This document shows positions 51,784-62,557 of a stretch of DNA of 64,000 nt, piece by piece. The notes below the pieces were generated by a model. The model did not search any database and was not told the origin of the DNA. It worked only from the letters and a program-made list of their open reading frames with translations. The DNA comes from Ditylenchus dipsaci (lineage: Eukaryota > Nematoda > Chromadorea > Rhabditida > Anguinidae), in assembly GCA_004194705.1 (NCBI GenBank), contig SADC01000878.1, positions 1-64,000 on the forward strand. The letters run 5' to 3'. The translations under genes and the position numbers were made by a program. Positions within the stretch are counted from its first letter, which is position 1. The number at the start of each line of letters is the position of its first letter.

Positions 51784-53270
51784 AGCCCTGAATCTTAGCT
51801 ACAAAATGTGACCAAAAGAAAAATAATTTTATGAACAAAAAAGTTTACAGCCCTTCCCAAGTTTTTCTGCGGCAACAAGAAGCTTTTTTACGGCAACAAA
51901 AAGTATTTCTGCGGCAAAAACTTTTGCGGCAAAAAAAAGTATTTTTACGGCAAGAAAAAGGTTTGCCCATTTATACTTGCCATTTTTTCAAATTGATGAC
52001 ACCATTACGTAGCTCTGTTTTTCTGGTTTCTAACGGCGTATTGTTTGTTGCAACATGTTTGCACAAACTAGCAGAGACACCGCGAAGTATGAAGCAATTC
52101 GGAAAAATGATTTGATTCAAACTTTCACCTCTTTGTGCTGTATTTTATAAAGATGTTGCATCAAACAATACGACGTTAGAAACTAGATGAGGAAGGCTAC
52201 GTGGTGGTGTTATCACTTTGAAAAAATTGCTACTATACTTGCTGCTGTGACTAAAAGAAAAAAAACAGGGCACTTTTCAGCCAAAAACAAGGCACTTTTC
52301 ATCCAGAACAAGGCACATTTAATTCTCGTCCTAAAATATCCCAAATTAGCGTTTTTCGGGGTTTTTTCGGCTTTATTTGACCTAGAACTCAAAATTTTTG
52401 TGGCTGGTGGCCGAAAATATTGAAATTCTATATAGTAAATCGACTATGCTCTACAAGATGGCGTAGTCAGAATATTTGAATCAAATCGTATAGTTCGTGC
52501 GGTTCCCTTGTGAGATGAAATTCCATGTTTTTTAACGCGGGAAGGGGTGTAAACTTTTTTTGTTTATAAAATTATTTTTCTTTTGGTCACATTTTGTAGC
52601 TAAGATTCAGGGCTACCCAATAAAAAGTTTTCCAGCCACAAATCTCTAAAAAAACTCTGATAAAAATGCGTTTCCTCTCACTCTGCCTTTCAGTCATTAG
52701 AGTGAATGGCCGAGTGAAAGGCAGAGTGAGAGGAAACGCATTTTTATCAAAGTTTTTTCAGAGATTTGTGGCTGGAAAATTTTTATTGGGTAGCCCTGAA
52801 TCTTAGCTACAAAATGTGACCAAGACCCGCACCAAATATAAAAATTAGTCACTAAATATTTAGACTTCTAGGCTAAAGTCTAAATCATCGAAAAATTAGT
52901 CGTACCAAATATAAGAGGCTAAAGTCCACTTTTTTATTAGTAACTAAATATTTAGACTTTTGGTACTAAATATGTTTAGTCCAAATTTTAGTCGGCCACT
53001 TTTATTAGTGACTAATTTTCGTACTAAATATACGGGCTAATTTTGAGGCTAAAGTCTAAATATTTAGTTTAGTGACTAATTTTTCCCACTAAAAAAGTGG
53101 ACTGCCCTAGGGCAGGCTAAATTTATTTAGTCCTAACTTCCAGCCCGTTTTTTCTAATTTCTATATTTAGTACCAAAAGGCCACTTTTATTAGTCACTAA
53201 ATATTTAGTGACTAATTTTTATATTTGGTACGGGTCCAAAAGAAAAATAATTTATGAACAAAAAAGTTTA
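51784..53270. repeat. Nested fold-backs with AGCCCTGAATCTTAGCTACA ends
   Basis: The end word occurs at 51784, inverted at 52590-52612, and direct again at 52790. Inside are a TGCGGCAAAAA array (51850-51965), an inverted pair GGAAACGCATTTTTATC around 52705, and a block of GTCACTAAATATTTAG words (52826-53240) flanked by TATTTGGT(A/G)C(G)GGTC. Mirror copies lie at 56330-57815. Confidence 0.7.
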
Positions 53271-53338
53271 CAGCCCTTCCCGCGTTTAAAAACATGGAAT
53301 TTCCTAGCAGTCATTGGACACGAGGCTTAATAGTTTTA

Positions 53339-54385
53339 ATGGCTAGGGGAAACTTGCCAAAAACGAAATTTGCCAAATACGAAATTTGCCAAAACGAAAT
53401 TTGCCAAAACGAAATTTGCCAAATCGAAATGCGCCAAAACGAAATATGCCAAAACGAAATTTGCCGAAACGAAATTTGGCCAACGAACCAACCGGGGGAC
53501 CAAGGCAGTTTTTACGTTTTTTCGAAATTTTCGAAACTGTGTTCTAACCACCTGAAACAACCCCAAACCAGCGAAAACCATCCAAAATCACCCGAAACCA
53601 CCCAAAATCACACCAAACCACCCAGAACACCAAAAACCACCAGAACCATTCGAAACTTCACCAAACGAAAATTTAAATTTAAAATTTAATTTAAATTTTC
53701 AGTCTGAACCAACCAAACCAAGTGGTCGTCGACTTGGATCAAACTTTTTTTACGTTTTTGGGTTCCAAAACTTGTTTTCTAGACTAATTCGTGCACGCTG
53801 AACATAGTTTGACAGTGGTAAAATGACGTTTCATGAAGAATTTTTTGAGTTTTAGGGTATAATTGATTTTGGTAAAATCAATTATTTGCCAAAACTCAAA
53901 AAATAACTGAGAAAACGGCATTTTGCCACTGTCAAACCATGTTAAGCGTGCACGAATTAGTCTAGAAAACTGGTTTTAGAACCCAAAAACGTAAAAAAAA
54001 TTTTTGATCCAAGTGGACGACCACTTGGTTTGGTTGGTTCAGACTAAAAATTCAAATTCCCGCAAAATTGTTTGGTGTAGTTTTAGATGGTTTTGGGTGG
54101 TTTGGGTTGTTTTGGGTTGTTTAGTGTGATTTTGGGTAGTTTTGCTGTTTTAGGTGGTTTTTGGTTGTTCGGGGTGGTTTTAAGTGGTTAGGACACAATT
54201 TCGAAAATTTTGAAAAAAACGTAAAAACTGCCTTGGTCCCCCCTGTTGGTTCGTTGGCCAAATTTCGTTTTGGCGCATTTCGATTTGGCAAATTTCGTTT
54301 GGCAAATTTCGTTTTGGCAAATTTCGTTTTGGCGAAACATACGTTTGGCAAATTTCGTTTTTGGCAAGTTTCCCCTAGCCGTTTT
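53339..54385. mobile_element. Fold-back element with GCCAAAACGAAATTT arrays
   Basis: Ends are GGCTAGGGGAAACTTGCC and its inverse. Each arm carries an array of GCCAAAACGAAATTT (left 53355-53485, right 54250-54375, inverted), then GACCAAGGCAGTTTTTACG, then (CCAAAACCAC)n, then the CCAAGTGG-type fold-back in the middle. Mirror at 55215-56260. Confidence 0.75.
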
Positions 54386-54752
54386 AATAGCTCGGCTCCA
54401 ATGGATGTAGGAAGTCGGGTGTCGAGGCCGGAAATAGGAAGTCGATATTCTGTGAAAAACAAGACACAGTAATCCGATTCTGAAATTTCATTTTTCCTAT
54501 CCAACCATTGGACACTTATTTTCAAAGTCACTTTACAGAACGAAAATTTTTGAATACTCGCAGTGCTGTGGTACTTCGACATTCGACTTTCTCAGTCCAT
54601 CGGAGCCACTGCAGGTGTCCAATAAAAACTGCACCATTTTCGAAAAAATTTGTCAAGGGCTTCCGCGGAACGGTGAAACCACTAAAAAAATTGAGGTTTC
54701 AGCCAACAAATTTGAACCAATTATAGCTAGAATGACTAGAAAATATTAAATT

Positions 54753-54845
54753 TTTGGGGTTCTGCTTTGGGGTTGGACCTTTGGGGGATGGATAGCCCCA
54801 ATCTTTTATTCACAAATGGTCGCGTTAATATGTTCTCTCTGTTAA
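54753..54845. other. Spacer of the giant palindrome
   Basis: About 93 bp between the arms is not inverted. It contains GGGGTTCTGCTTTGGGGTTGG and a GGATGGATAGCCCCAATC stretch. No gene or known origin motif is recognised. Confidence 0.7.
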
Positions 54846-57800
54846 TTTAATATTTTCTAGTCATTCTAGCTATAATTGGTTCAAATTTGTTGGCTGAAAC
54901 CTCAATTTTTTTAGTGGTTTCACCGTTCCGCGGAAGCCCTTGACAAATTTTTTCGAAAATGGTGCAGTTTTTATTGGACACCCTGCAGTGGCTCCGATGG
55001 ACTGAGAAAGTCGAATGTCGAAGTACCACAGCACTGCGAGTATTCAAAAATTTTCGTTCTGTAAAGTGACTTTGAAAATAAGTGTCCAATGGTTGGATAG
55101 GAAAAATGAAATTTCAGAATCGGATTACTGTGTCTTGTTTTTCACAGAATATCGACTTCCTATTTCCGGCCTCGACACCCGACTTCCTACATCCATTGGA
55201 GCCGAGCTATTAAAACGGCTAGGGAAACTTGCCAAAAACGAAATTTGCCAAACGTATGTTTCGCCAAAACGAAATTTGCCAAAACGAAATTTGCCAAAAC
55301 GAAATTTGCCAAATCGAAATGCGCCAAAACGAAATTTGGCCAACGAACCAACAGGGGGACCAAGGCAGTTTTTACGTTTTTTTCAAAATTTCGAAATTGT
55401 GTCCTAACCACTTAAAACCACCCCGAACAACCAAAAACCACCTAAAACAGCAAAAACTACCCAAAATCACACTAAACAACCCAAAACAACCCAAACCACC
55501 CAAAACCATCTAAAACTACACCAAACAATTTTGCGGGAATTTGAATTTTTAGTCTGAACCAACCAAACCAAGTGGTCGTCCACTTGGATCAAAAATTTTT
55601 TTACGTTTTTGGGTTCTAAAACCAGTTTTCTAGACTAATTCGTGCACGCTTAACATGGTTTGACAGTGGCAAAATGCCGTTTTCTCAGTTATTTTTTGAG
55701 TTTTGGCAAATAATTGATTTTACCAAAATCAATTATACCCTAAAACTCAAAAAATTCTTCATGAAACGTCATTTTACCACTGTCAAACTATGTTCAGCGT
55801 GCACGAATTAGTCTAGAAAACAAGTTTTGGAACCCAAAAACGTAAAAAAAGTTTGATCCAAGTCGACGACCACTTGGTTTGGTTGGTTCAGACTGAAAAT
55901 TTAAATTAAATTTTTAAATTTAAATTTTCGTTTGGTGAAGTTTCGAATGGTTTCTGGTGGTTTTTGGTGTTCTGGGTGGTTTGGTGTGATTTTGGGTGGT
56001 TTCGGGTGATTTTGGATGGTTTTCGCTGGTTTGGGGTTGTTTCAGGTGGTTAGAACACAGTTTCGAAAATTTCGAAAAAACGTAAAAACTGCCTTGGTCC
56101 CCCCGGTTGGTTCGTTGGCCAAATTTCGTTTCGGCAAATTTCGTTTTGGCATATTTCGTTTTGGCGCATTTCGATTTGGCAAATTTCGTTTTGGCAAATT
56201 TCGTTTTGGCAAATTTCGTATTTGGCAAATTTCGTTTTTGGCAAGTTTCCCCTAGCCATTAAAACTATTAAGCCTCGTGTCCAATGACTGCTAGGAAATT
56301 CCATGTTTTTAAACGCGGGAAGGGCTGTAAACTTTTTTTGTTCATAAAATTATTTTTCTTTTGGACCCGTACCAAATATAAAAATTAGTCACTAAATATT
56401 TAGTGACTAATAAAAGTGGCCTTTTGGTACTAAATATAGAAATTAGAAAAAACGGGCTGGAAGTTAGGACTAAATAAATTTAGCCTGCCCTAGGGCAGTC
56501 CACTTTTTTAGTGGGAAAAATTAGTCACTAAACTAAATATTTAGACTTTAGCCTCAAAATTAGCCCGTATATTTAGTACGAAAATTAGTCACTAATAAAA
56601 GTGGCCGACTAAAATTTTGGACTAAACATATTTAGTACCAAAAGTCTAAATATTTAGTTACTAATAAAAAAGTGGACTTTAGCCTCTTATATTTGGTACG
56701 ACTAATTTTTCGATGATTTAGACTTTAGCCTAGAAGTCTAAATATTTAGTGACTAATTTTTATATTTGGTGCGGGTCTTGGTCACATTTTGTAGCTAAGA
56801 TTCAGGGCTACCCAATAAAAATTTTCCAGCCACAAATCTCTGAAAAAACTTTGATAAAAATGCGTTCCTCTCACTCTGCCTTTCACTCGGCCATTCACTC
56901 TAATGACTGAAAGGCAGAGTGAGAGGAAACGCATTTTTATCAGAGTTTTTTTAGAGATTTGTGGCTGGAAAACTTTTTATTGGGTAGCCCTGAATCTTAG
57001 CTACAAATGTGACCAAAAGAAAAATAATTTTATAAACAAAAAAAGTTTACACCCCTTCCCGCGTTAAAAAACATGGAATTTCATCTCACAAGGAACCGCA
57101 CGAACTATACGATTTGATTCAAATATTCTGACTACGCCATCTTGTAGAGCATAGTCGATTTACTATATAGAATTTCAATATTTTCGGCCACCAGCCACAA
57201 AAATTTGAGTTCTAGGTCAAATAAAGCCGAAAAAACCCCGAAAAACGCTAATTTGGGATATTTTAGGACGAGAATTAAATGTGCCTTGTTCTGGATGAAA
57301 AGTGCCTTGTTTTTGGCTGAAAAGTGCCCTGTTTTTTTTCTTTTAGTCACAGCAGCAAGTATAGTAGCAATTTTTTCAAAGTGATAACACCACCACGTAG
57401 CCTTCCTCATCTAGTTTCTAACGTCGTATTGTTTGATGCAACATCTTTATAAAATACAGCACAAAGAGGTGAAAGTTTGAATCAAATCATTTTTCCGAAT
57501 TGCTTCATACTTCGCGGTGTCTCTGCTAGTTTGTGCAAACATGTTGCAACAAACAATACGCCGTTAGAAACCAGAAAAACAGAGCTACGTAATGGTGTCA
57601 TCAATTTGAAAAAATGGCAAGTATAAATGGGCAAACCTTTTTCTTGCCGTAAAAATACTTTTTTTTGCCGCAAAAGTTTTTGCCGCAGAAATACTTTTTG
57701 TTGCCGTAAAAAAGCTTCTTGTTGCCGCAGAAAAACTTGGGAAGGGCTGTAAACTTTTTTGTTCATAAAATTATTTTTCTTTTGGTCACATTTTGTAGCT

Positions 57801-60411
57801 AAGATTCAGGGCTACCCAATAAAAAGTTTTCCAGCCACAAATCTCTGAAAAAACTTTGATAAAAAAACATGGAATTTCCTCTCAGTCATTGGACACGAGG
57901 CTTTAAGGTCAAAGCAATTAGAAACGTGATCGAAAGTTGATCGAATAAAATAATCTTGTTTTGAGGAGAATTATGTAGGCAACGTTTTTCGTGGAAACGG
58001 AAGTAATCAATGCCCAGTCTCAAAAAGCCGGATGCTCCAAAGTCTGTCCGATCATGAAACCATTTCTGTTCTAAAATGTAACCGACTTTGTATATCACGC
58101 GCCCTTAAAGGGCCATTGCCACCAGTGTTTGGAAAGGCCAAAGCCAGAGCCAAAACCAGTGTGGGGAATACAGTTAATTTTAACTGGATTTTGAAAATTA
58201 GTTAAAAATAACTAATTTGAAAAATAGTTAATTTTAACTGATTTTAAATTTTAGTTAAAATTAACTGAAACCCAAATCCAGTTAAAAATAGTTAAAATTC
58301 TTTATCTTTTTGCTTCTTTTGTCTTTTTTAGTACTTTTCGGTGTTGCTAGTGCTTTTCTCGTGCTTTTCATGGTCCAAAACTTCCAAGATGGCTAATTAC
58401 AGTCATAAAAAAAGAAAAATTTTTTTGCCTCGTGCCAGACTCGAACTCGAGCAAAAGCTTTTTTTTTTGGCCGCCCTTCACCACTAGGCCATAGTGACTC
58501 ATCTCTGAGAGAGACCATTTCGATAACATATATTAACATGGATTTATTTTGCGAAATATTAAGCAATTTTCTGTTTGTACAACTGTCTCAAGTGAATAAG
58601 TGTTGCTGTAGTTAATGGATGCAATCTTGTTCGTGCACAATTGCCAAAAATAACTCGCAGTTCTTTGAGTGCTCTCTTGCTGGGCGTGTTAGCCAAAACC
58701 AAAGCCAAAAATCGAAAGAAAATTTTGGCCGGCCAAAACTTGGCTTTGTGTTTTTGGCCTTGGCTTTGGCTTTGAATTTGGCCGAAGCCAAATTTGGCCG
58801 GCCAAAATTTGGCTTTCTGTTTTTGGCCTTGGCTTTGGCTTCGAATTTGGCCGAAGCCAAATTTTGGCCGGCACTTTTGGCTTTGCCAGTACTTTTAGCT
58901 TGTTCCTTCATTTTTCTAACTTTAGCCATCAAATTTTGGTCTTTGTCATTTATTCTCTTTGTAGTGAATGTGGCACATTTTTTATCTCGTCTATTTTCCA
59001 GTTGTTAAAGTTTCGTCTGCACATCAAACTTTGAAAAAGAAGAATGTCGGAGTGCTACGAGTGTCATGAGACTGGTCATTTCAGTCGCGAATGCCCCAGC
59101 ACCGGTTACTCCTACGGCGGCGGACGCTGACAAGATGGCGGCGGTTCGTTTTTCATATGTTGTACATTTGAATGGGTGCGCGACAATTCACCCCCAGCCG
59201 ATTCACCCCCGGAGCCGATTCCCCCCGGCCGATTCACCCCCAGGACGATTCACCCCAGCTATAATTCACCCCATCATTTTTTATTAAAAGACACACAAAT
59301 ATTCAAGGAGTTCTTTATTCAGAGTAAATTTGGAAAATCTTCGAAAGATCATGGTATATTAATCAAGAACATGAAATGAGCTACTCTCCCATCATAAAAT
59401 GCATTGCAATTCCTTTTAAATATTCCACTGTGCTTCTGGTACTCTGATTGCGTTGATGGCAGCTACTTCATAATCCACCGAGAAAGTTGTTATAAATTAT
59501 GGATCTTAAATGCAACAGAGCTAAAAACAGAGAAAAAACCAGCTTCCGTCCACCTTCCAAAACAGAGCAGAATTTATAGTATTCCGGAATAGCAAAGTCG
59601 ATGTTTCCTGGGGCCTAGCAGACTATTTGAAAAATGAAAAATTTTCATGAAAAATTGAAAAAATGAAAATGAAAAATTGAAAATGAAAATTCTGAAGCTG
59701 ACTATTGAAAAATTGAAAATGAAAAGTGAAAAATTTCCACTTTTCAAGCAGACTAAGCATTTTTCAATTTTTCATTTTCACTGAAAATTTTCATTTTGCG
59801 CATTGTATTTTTAGGGCTGTACGGGGCTGTTTGGGGGGGCTGTACCGAAAAGGTAAAGAAATATTTGGTAAAAGGCACATTTGGTAAAAAAAACTTTTTG
59901 GTGAAGGAACATTTGGTGAAATCAAATAAACACCAAGTGGTCGTCCACTTGGATCAAAAATTCTTTTTTCACGTTTTCGGGTTCCAAAACAGCTTTTCTG
60001 CACTAATTCGAGCATCCTGAAGATGGTTTGACAGTGGTAAAATCACGTTTTACCGAGAAATTTTTGAGTTATTGCTAACGATTGATTTTGATAAATCAAC
60101 GATTAGCAATAACTTAAAAATTTCTTGGTAAAACGTGATTTTACCACTATCAAACCATCTTCAGCATACTCGAATCAGTGCAAAAAAAATGTTTTAGATC
60201 CTGGAAACGTGAAAAGCATTTTCGATCCAAGTGGACGACCACTTGGTTTGGTTCGTCCCTCTGGATGGAGTTCTGAGCGATTGTATGTGGTGATGTAAAG
60301 CTCGCTGGTTCGAATCCACCTGGGCGCATACCTTATTTTTTATCATGATTTTGAGTATTTGAGTGGTGTAGAAGTCCATACACTCATCACCAAGGTCGCT
60401 TGTTCAAACCT

Positions 60412-60729
60412 CTCTGGGTGCAATAGCTTTAAGTAGAGGACCTCGATTCATGTCCTGGTCACTAGGTGCTTAACGGGGTTCGGAGTGCATAAAGTATTTT
60501 TAGATGATTGGGGAAACGTCTATGCCCTCCGAAAACGGTGTCTCTGTGACCAAAACAGCCAATTCCGCGTCGAAATAAGATCTATGGCCAAAAACAAGAA
60601 CTCTATGACCAAAAAGATATACCACCCGAAAATATCCACGGAAAAAGTGCTTTACCAAAAAGTGTTCTTACCATATGTGCCTTTAGCAAAAGAAATTTTA
60701 CCAAATATGCCTTTTAGTTAAAACACCCC
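60412..60729. other. Stretch outside the palindrome, repeat-like
   Basis: ACCAAAAAGTGTTCTTACCA and TTTTACCAAATATGCC words resemble 49685-49755. It ends in AACACCCCC directly before coding-like sequence at 60730. Confidence 0.45.
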
Positions 60730-60780
60730 CGAACGAATAGCACCATTTTCACTGCTGTTATCACTGTCGCTTGCAGACAT
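60730..60780 (-). CDS. Possible 5' coding exon, acidic N terminus
   Basis: From ATG at 60778-60780 the minus strand reads MSASDSDNSSENGAIRS and then runs into repeat sequence. It is the nearest minus-strand start upstream of the Ulp1-like exon that is cut at 49201, so it may be that gene's first exon, separated by the palindrome. The link is an inference; no splice site or shared target duplication proves it. Confidence 0.3.
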
Positions 60781-60929
60781 CGCCTGAAGTAGAAGCAAAT
60801 AAAGCAATTTACTACTTGTTCTATCACAAAAACACAAAATCTGAGCCCAAAATCGTGTTCAGCGCATAAAAATAGCGCCAGAATTAAGCTATGTAAAATT
60901 CTGAAAATTGATGACGGGATGACCGGTCA

Positions 60930-61135
60930 TCAATTTTCATGAAAAATTGAAAAAATTTTCACTTTTCACTTTTCAATTTTCCAATAGTCTGCTTGAAAAT
61001 GAAAAAATTTTCAATTTTTCATTTTCACTTTTCATTTTCAATTTTTCGAATATTAGTCTGCTTGAGAATTTTCACTTTTCAATTTTTCATTTTCAATTTT
61101 TCATTTTCACTTTCAAATAGTCTGCTAGGCCCCTG
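60930..61135. repeat. GAAAATTTTCA array ending AGTCTGCTAGGCCCC
   Basis: This is an independent copy of the array at 49800-49990. Its right edge (AATAGTCTGCTAGGCCCC) overlaps the 3' end of the coding exon at 61125-61262. Confidence 0.65.
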
Positions 61136-61573
61136 GAGCGACTAGACCACCTGCTTCTCGAATCCGATGTCTTTGCACTGGATTTCTTGAAGCACTCTTT
61201 GTAAGTTTGGCTTGAATGGATTGAGACTGAGGAAGAAGCGCGTTGAAAATCTGAGCCGGGTTCTGAAATCGGAAACATACCGAGATTTTCACACACTGCC
61301 AGAAAGAAAAAAAGCGAAAAAACCTTAACAGGGTTGCTTTGAGAGTGATTATAACAACAATAAAGGCACACTACGGAAGAAGCCAGAATAGCTACCGGAA
61401 TTATTTGCTCATCAGCAGAAACACGAGGATCATCGTCTTCTTCGTCACTTGAGTAGTCGCCGATTTCACCCAAAACGCGTCTCACGAGGCTGATATCAAG
61501 CACTATTCGAAACCTGTGTTTAATTGGATAAAGATTATAAGTCGTAAAGCCTTGCCATTGACCATCAGAACAC
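61125..61573 (-). CDS. Unrecognised gene, two 3' exons
   Basis: Exons 61396-61573 and 61125-61262 join in phase 0 across a 133-nt intron. The first reads CSDGQWQGFTTYNLYPIKHR, then FRIVLDISLVRRVLGEIGDY and an acidic SSDEEDDDPR segment. The second reads NPAQIFNALLPQSQSIQAKL and ends basic, with REAGGLVAPGA before TAG 61125-61127. The mix of a compact start, an acidic linker and a basic tail suggests a nuclear protein, but no family is recognised. An upstream start MQRPKGKRRKYVEV at 62051-62096 could be its first exon; the phase across the intervening intron does not match cleanly. The stop codon lies in a repeat end. Confidence 0.55.
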
Positions 61574-61744
61574 CTGGTGAGATATAAAAAAAGAGCAAGA
61601 ATAAAGTAGATAACCTGGATGAATATATGCCTACCCTGAACCTAATGCTTTTCCTAAGTTAGACAATAGATGGGATGAAAAGTGAAAAAATCCCATATTT
61701 ACCTACGAGCCACAAATACGGTGGGGGCCCAAGGAGGTAAACCT

Positions 61745-61925
61745 GGACTTTATTGACTGAAGGCTCAGTTTTGAGGAAAATTTTTGTCTTCCTCATTGTC
61801 TCAAAAAAAATTCCTTTCCTCTTCCTCATCGCTCTAAAAAGTTTCCTCTTCCTCATTCCTCTTCCTCTGAGGAGAGGAAGAGAGGAATGAGGATGAAGAA
61901 TGAGGAAGTCACAACACTGGTGGTG
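61745..61925. mobile_element. CAGTGTTGTGAC-ended MITE in an intron
   Basis: The minus strand starts CAGTGTTGTGACTTCCTCAT and continues with (TTCCTCATTCC)n; the left end reads CAGTTTTGAGGAA. The centre GAGGAAGAGGAATGAGGAAG is self-complementary to its left. No target duplication was found. Confidence 0.5.
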
Positions 61926-62179
61926 GTACGGAGGTTTAGTATAATAGACCTTTTCAAATGCGCATAAGACTATTTGATAAGGTGTATCAGACTGTATTGG
62001 CAGGCGGATCACTACTTGGTAATACCTAAGCACCTCAGTACCACCACAACCAGTACTTCCACGTACTTCCTTCGCTTTCCTTTCGGGCGTTGCATGTTAC
62101 ACTGAAAATTACATGAAAACGTGAAAAATGAAGCGCGGATTAAAAAATAAATTGAAGTCACGTTCTATTTTACGAGAAA

Positions 62180-62300
62180 CTGTTTTTACAGGGAAACGTC
62201 CCTTACAGGGAAACGTCCTGCAGGAAAACGGCTTACAGGGAAACCGCTTACAGGGAAACGGCTTTACAGGAAAACGGTTTTACAGGGAAACGTCGCGTAC
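62180..62300 (+). repeat. TTACAGGGAAACGGC tandem array, about seven copies
   Basis: A 15-18-bp unit is repeated in one orientation between the unrecognised gene and the phosphatase gene. Confidence 0.75.
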
Positions 62301-62557
62301 CCCTGGCAGCTCAATCACCCCATTTATCTTATGAAATATCATGATTTTTTACAAAAAGTATAAAATTTTTGTGACCAGAGATGCTCTAACGTATGAGCAG
62401 TAAAAAGAAGGGGCGGAAGAAATGAGTATGTGAGAAAAAATTAAGCACATAGGCAAGCATTGACTGACATACAATCACATTTTTATTAGAGTCAAAGACA
62501 GCATACAATTTACATGCAATTTTGATGTTCCATAGAACACCGTTGGAATTATGGAGC

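Larger units (their letters stand above)
49202..60411. repeat. 11.2-kb near-perfect palindrome (giant inverted repeat)
   Basis: The left arm (49202-54752) recurs as its reverse complement at 54846-60411, with a unique spacer of about 93 bp. Paired positions sum to 109,597-109,613 along the whole length, so the arms are collinear with only a few small indels. Differences seen are mostly single bases in short runs. Every reading frame here has a twin on the other strand, and none shows a known protein family. The arms consist of many smaller fold-back elements, listed separately for the left arm; the right arm holds the mirror copies. Confidence 0.95.

Noticed and set aside
54753..54845. Palindrome spacer considered as a replication origin or telomere-resolution site
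   Set aside because: Nothing in the 93 bp matches a known origin, and such sites are not expected in a nuclear chromosome of this kind.
53294..56304. Repetitive frames such as AKTKFAKTKFAK
   Set aside because: They are translations of the GCCAAAACGAAATTT array, present in all orientations, with no initiation or splice context.
50592..59008. Long Lys/Ala- and Leu/Ala-rich open frames on both strands
   Set aside because: They come from 75-bp GGCCAAA direct repeats whose unit is divisible by three; both strands and both palindrome arms show them.
61659..62033. 124-codon minus-strand frame
   Set aside because: Most of it is a TTCCTCATTCC-rich MITE; it is taken as intron sequence.
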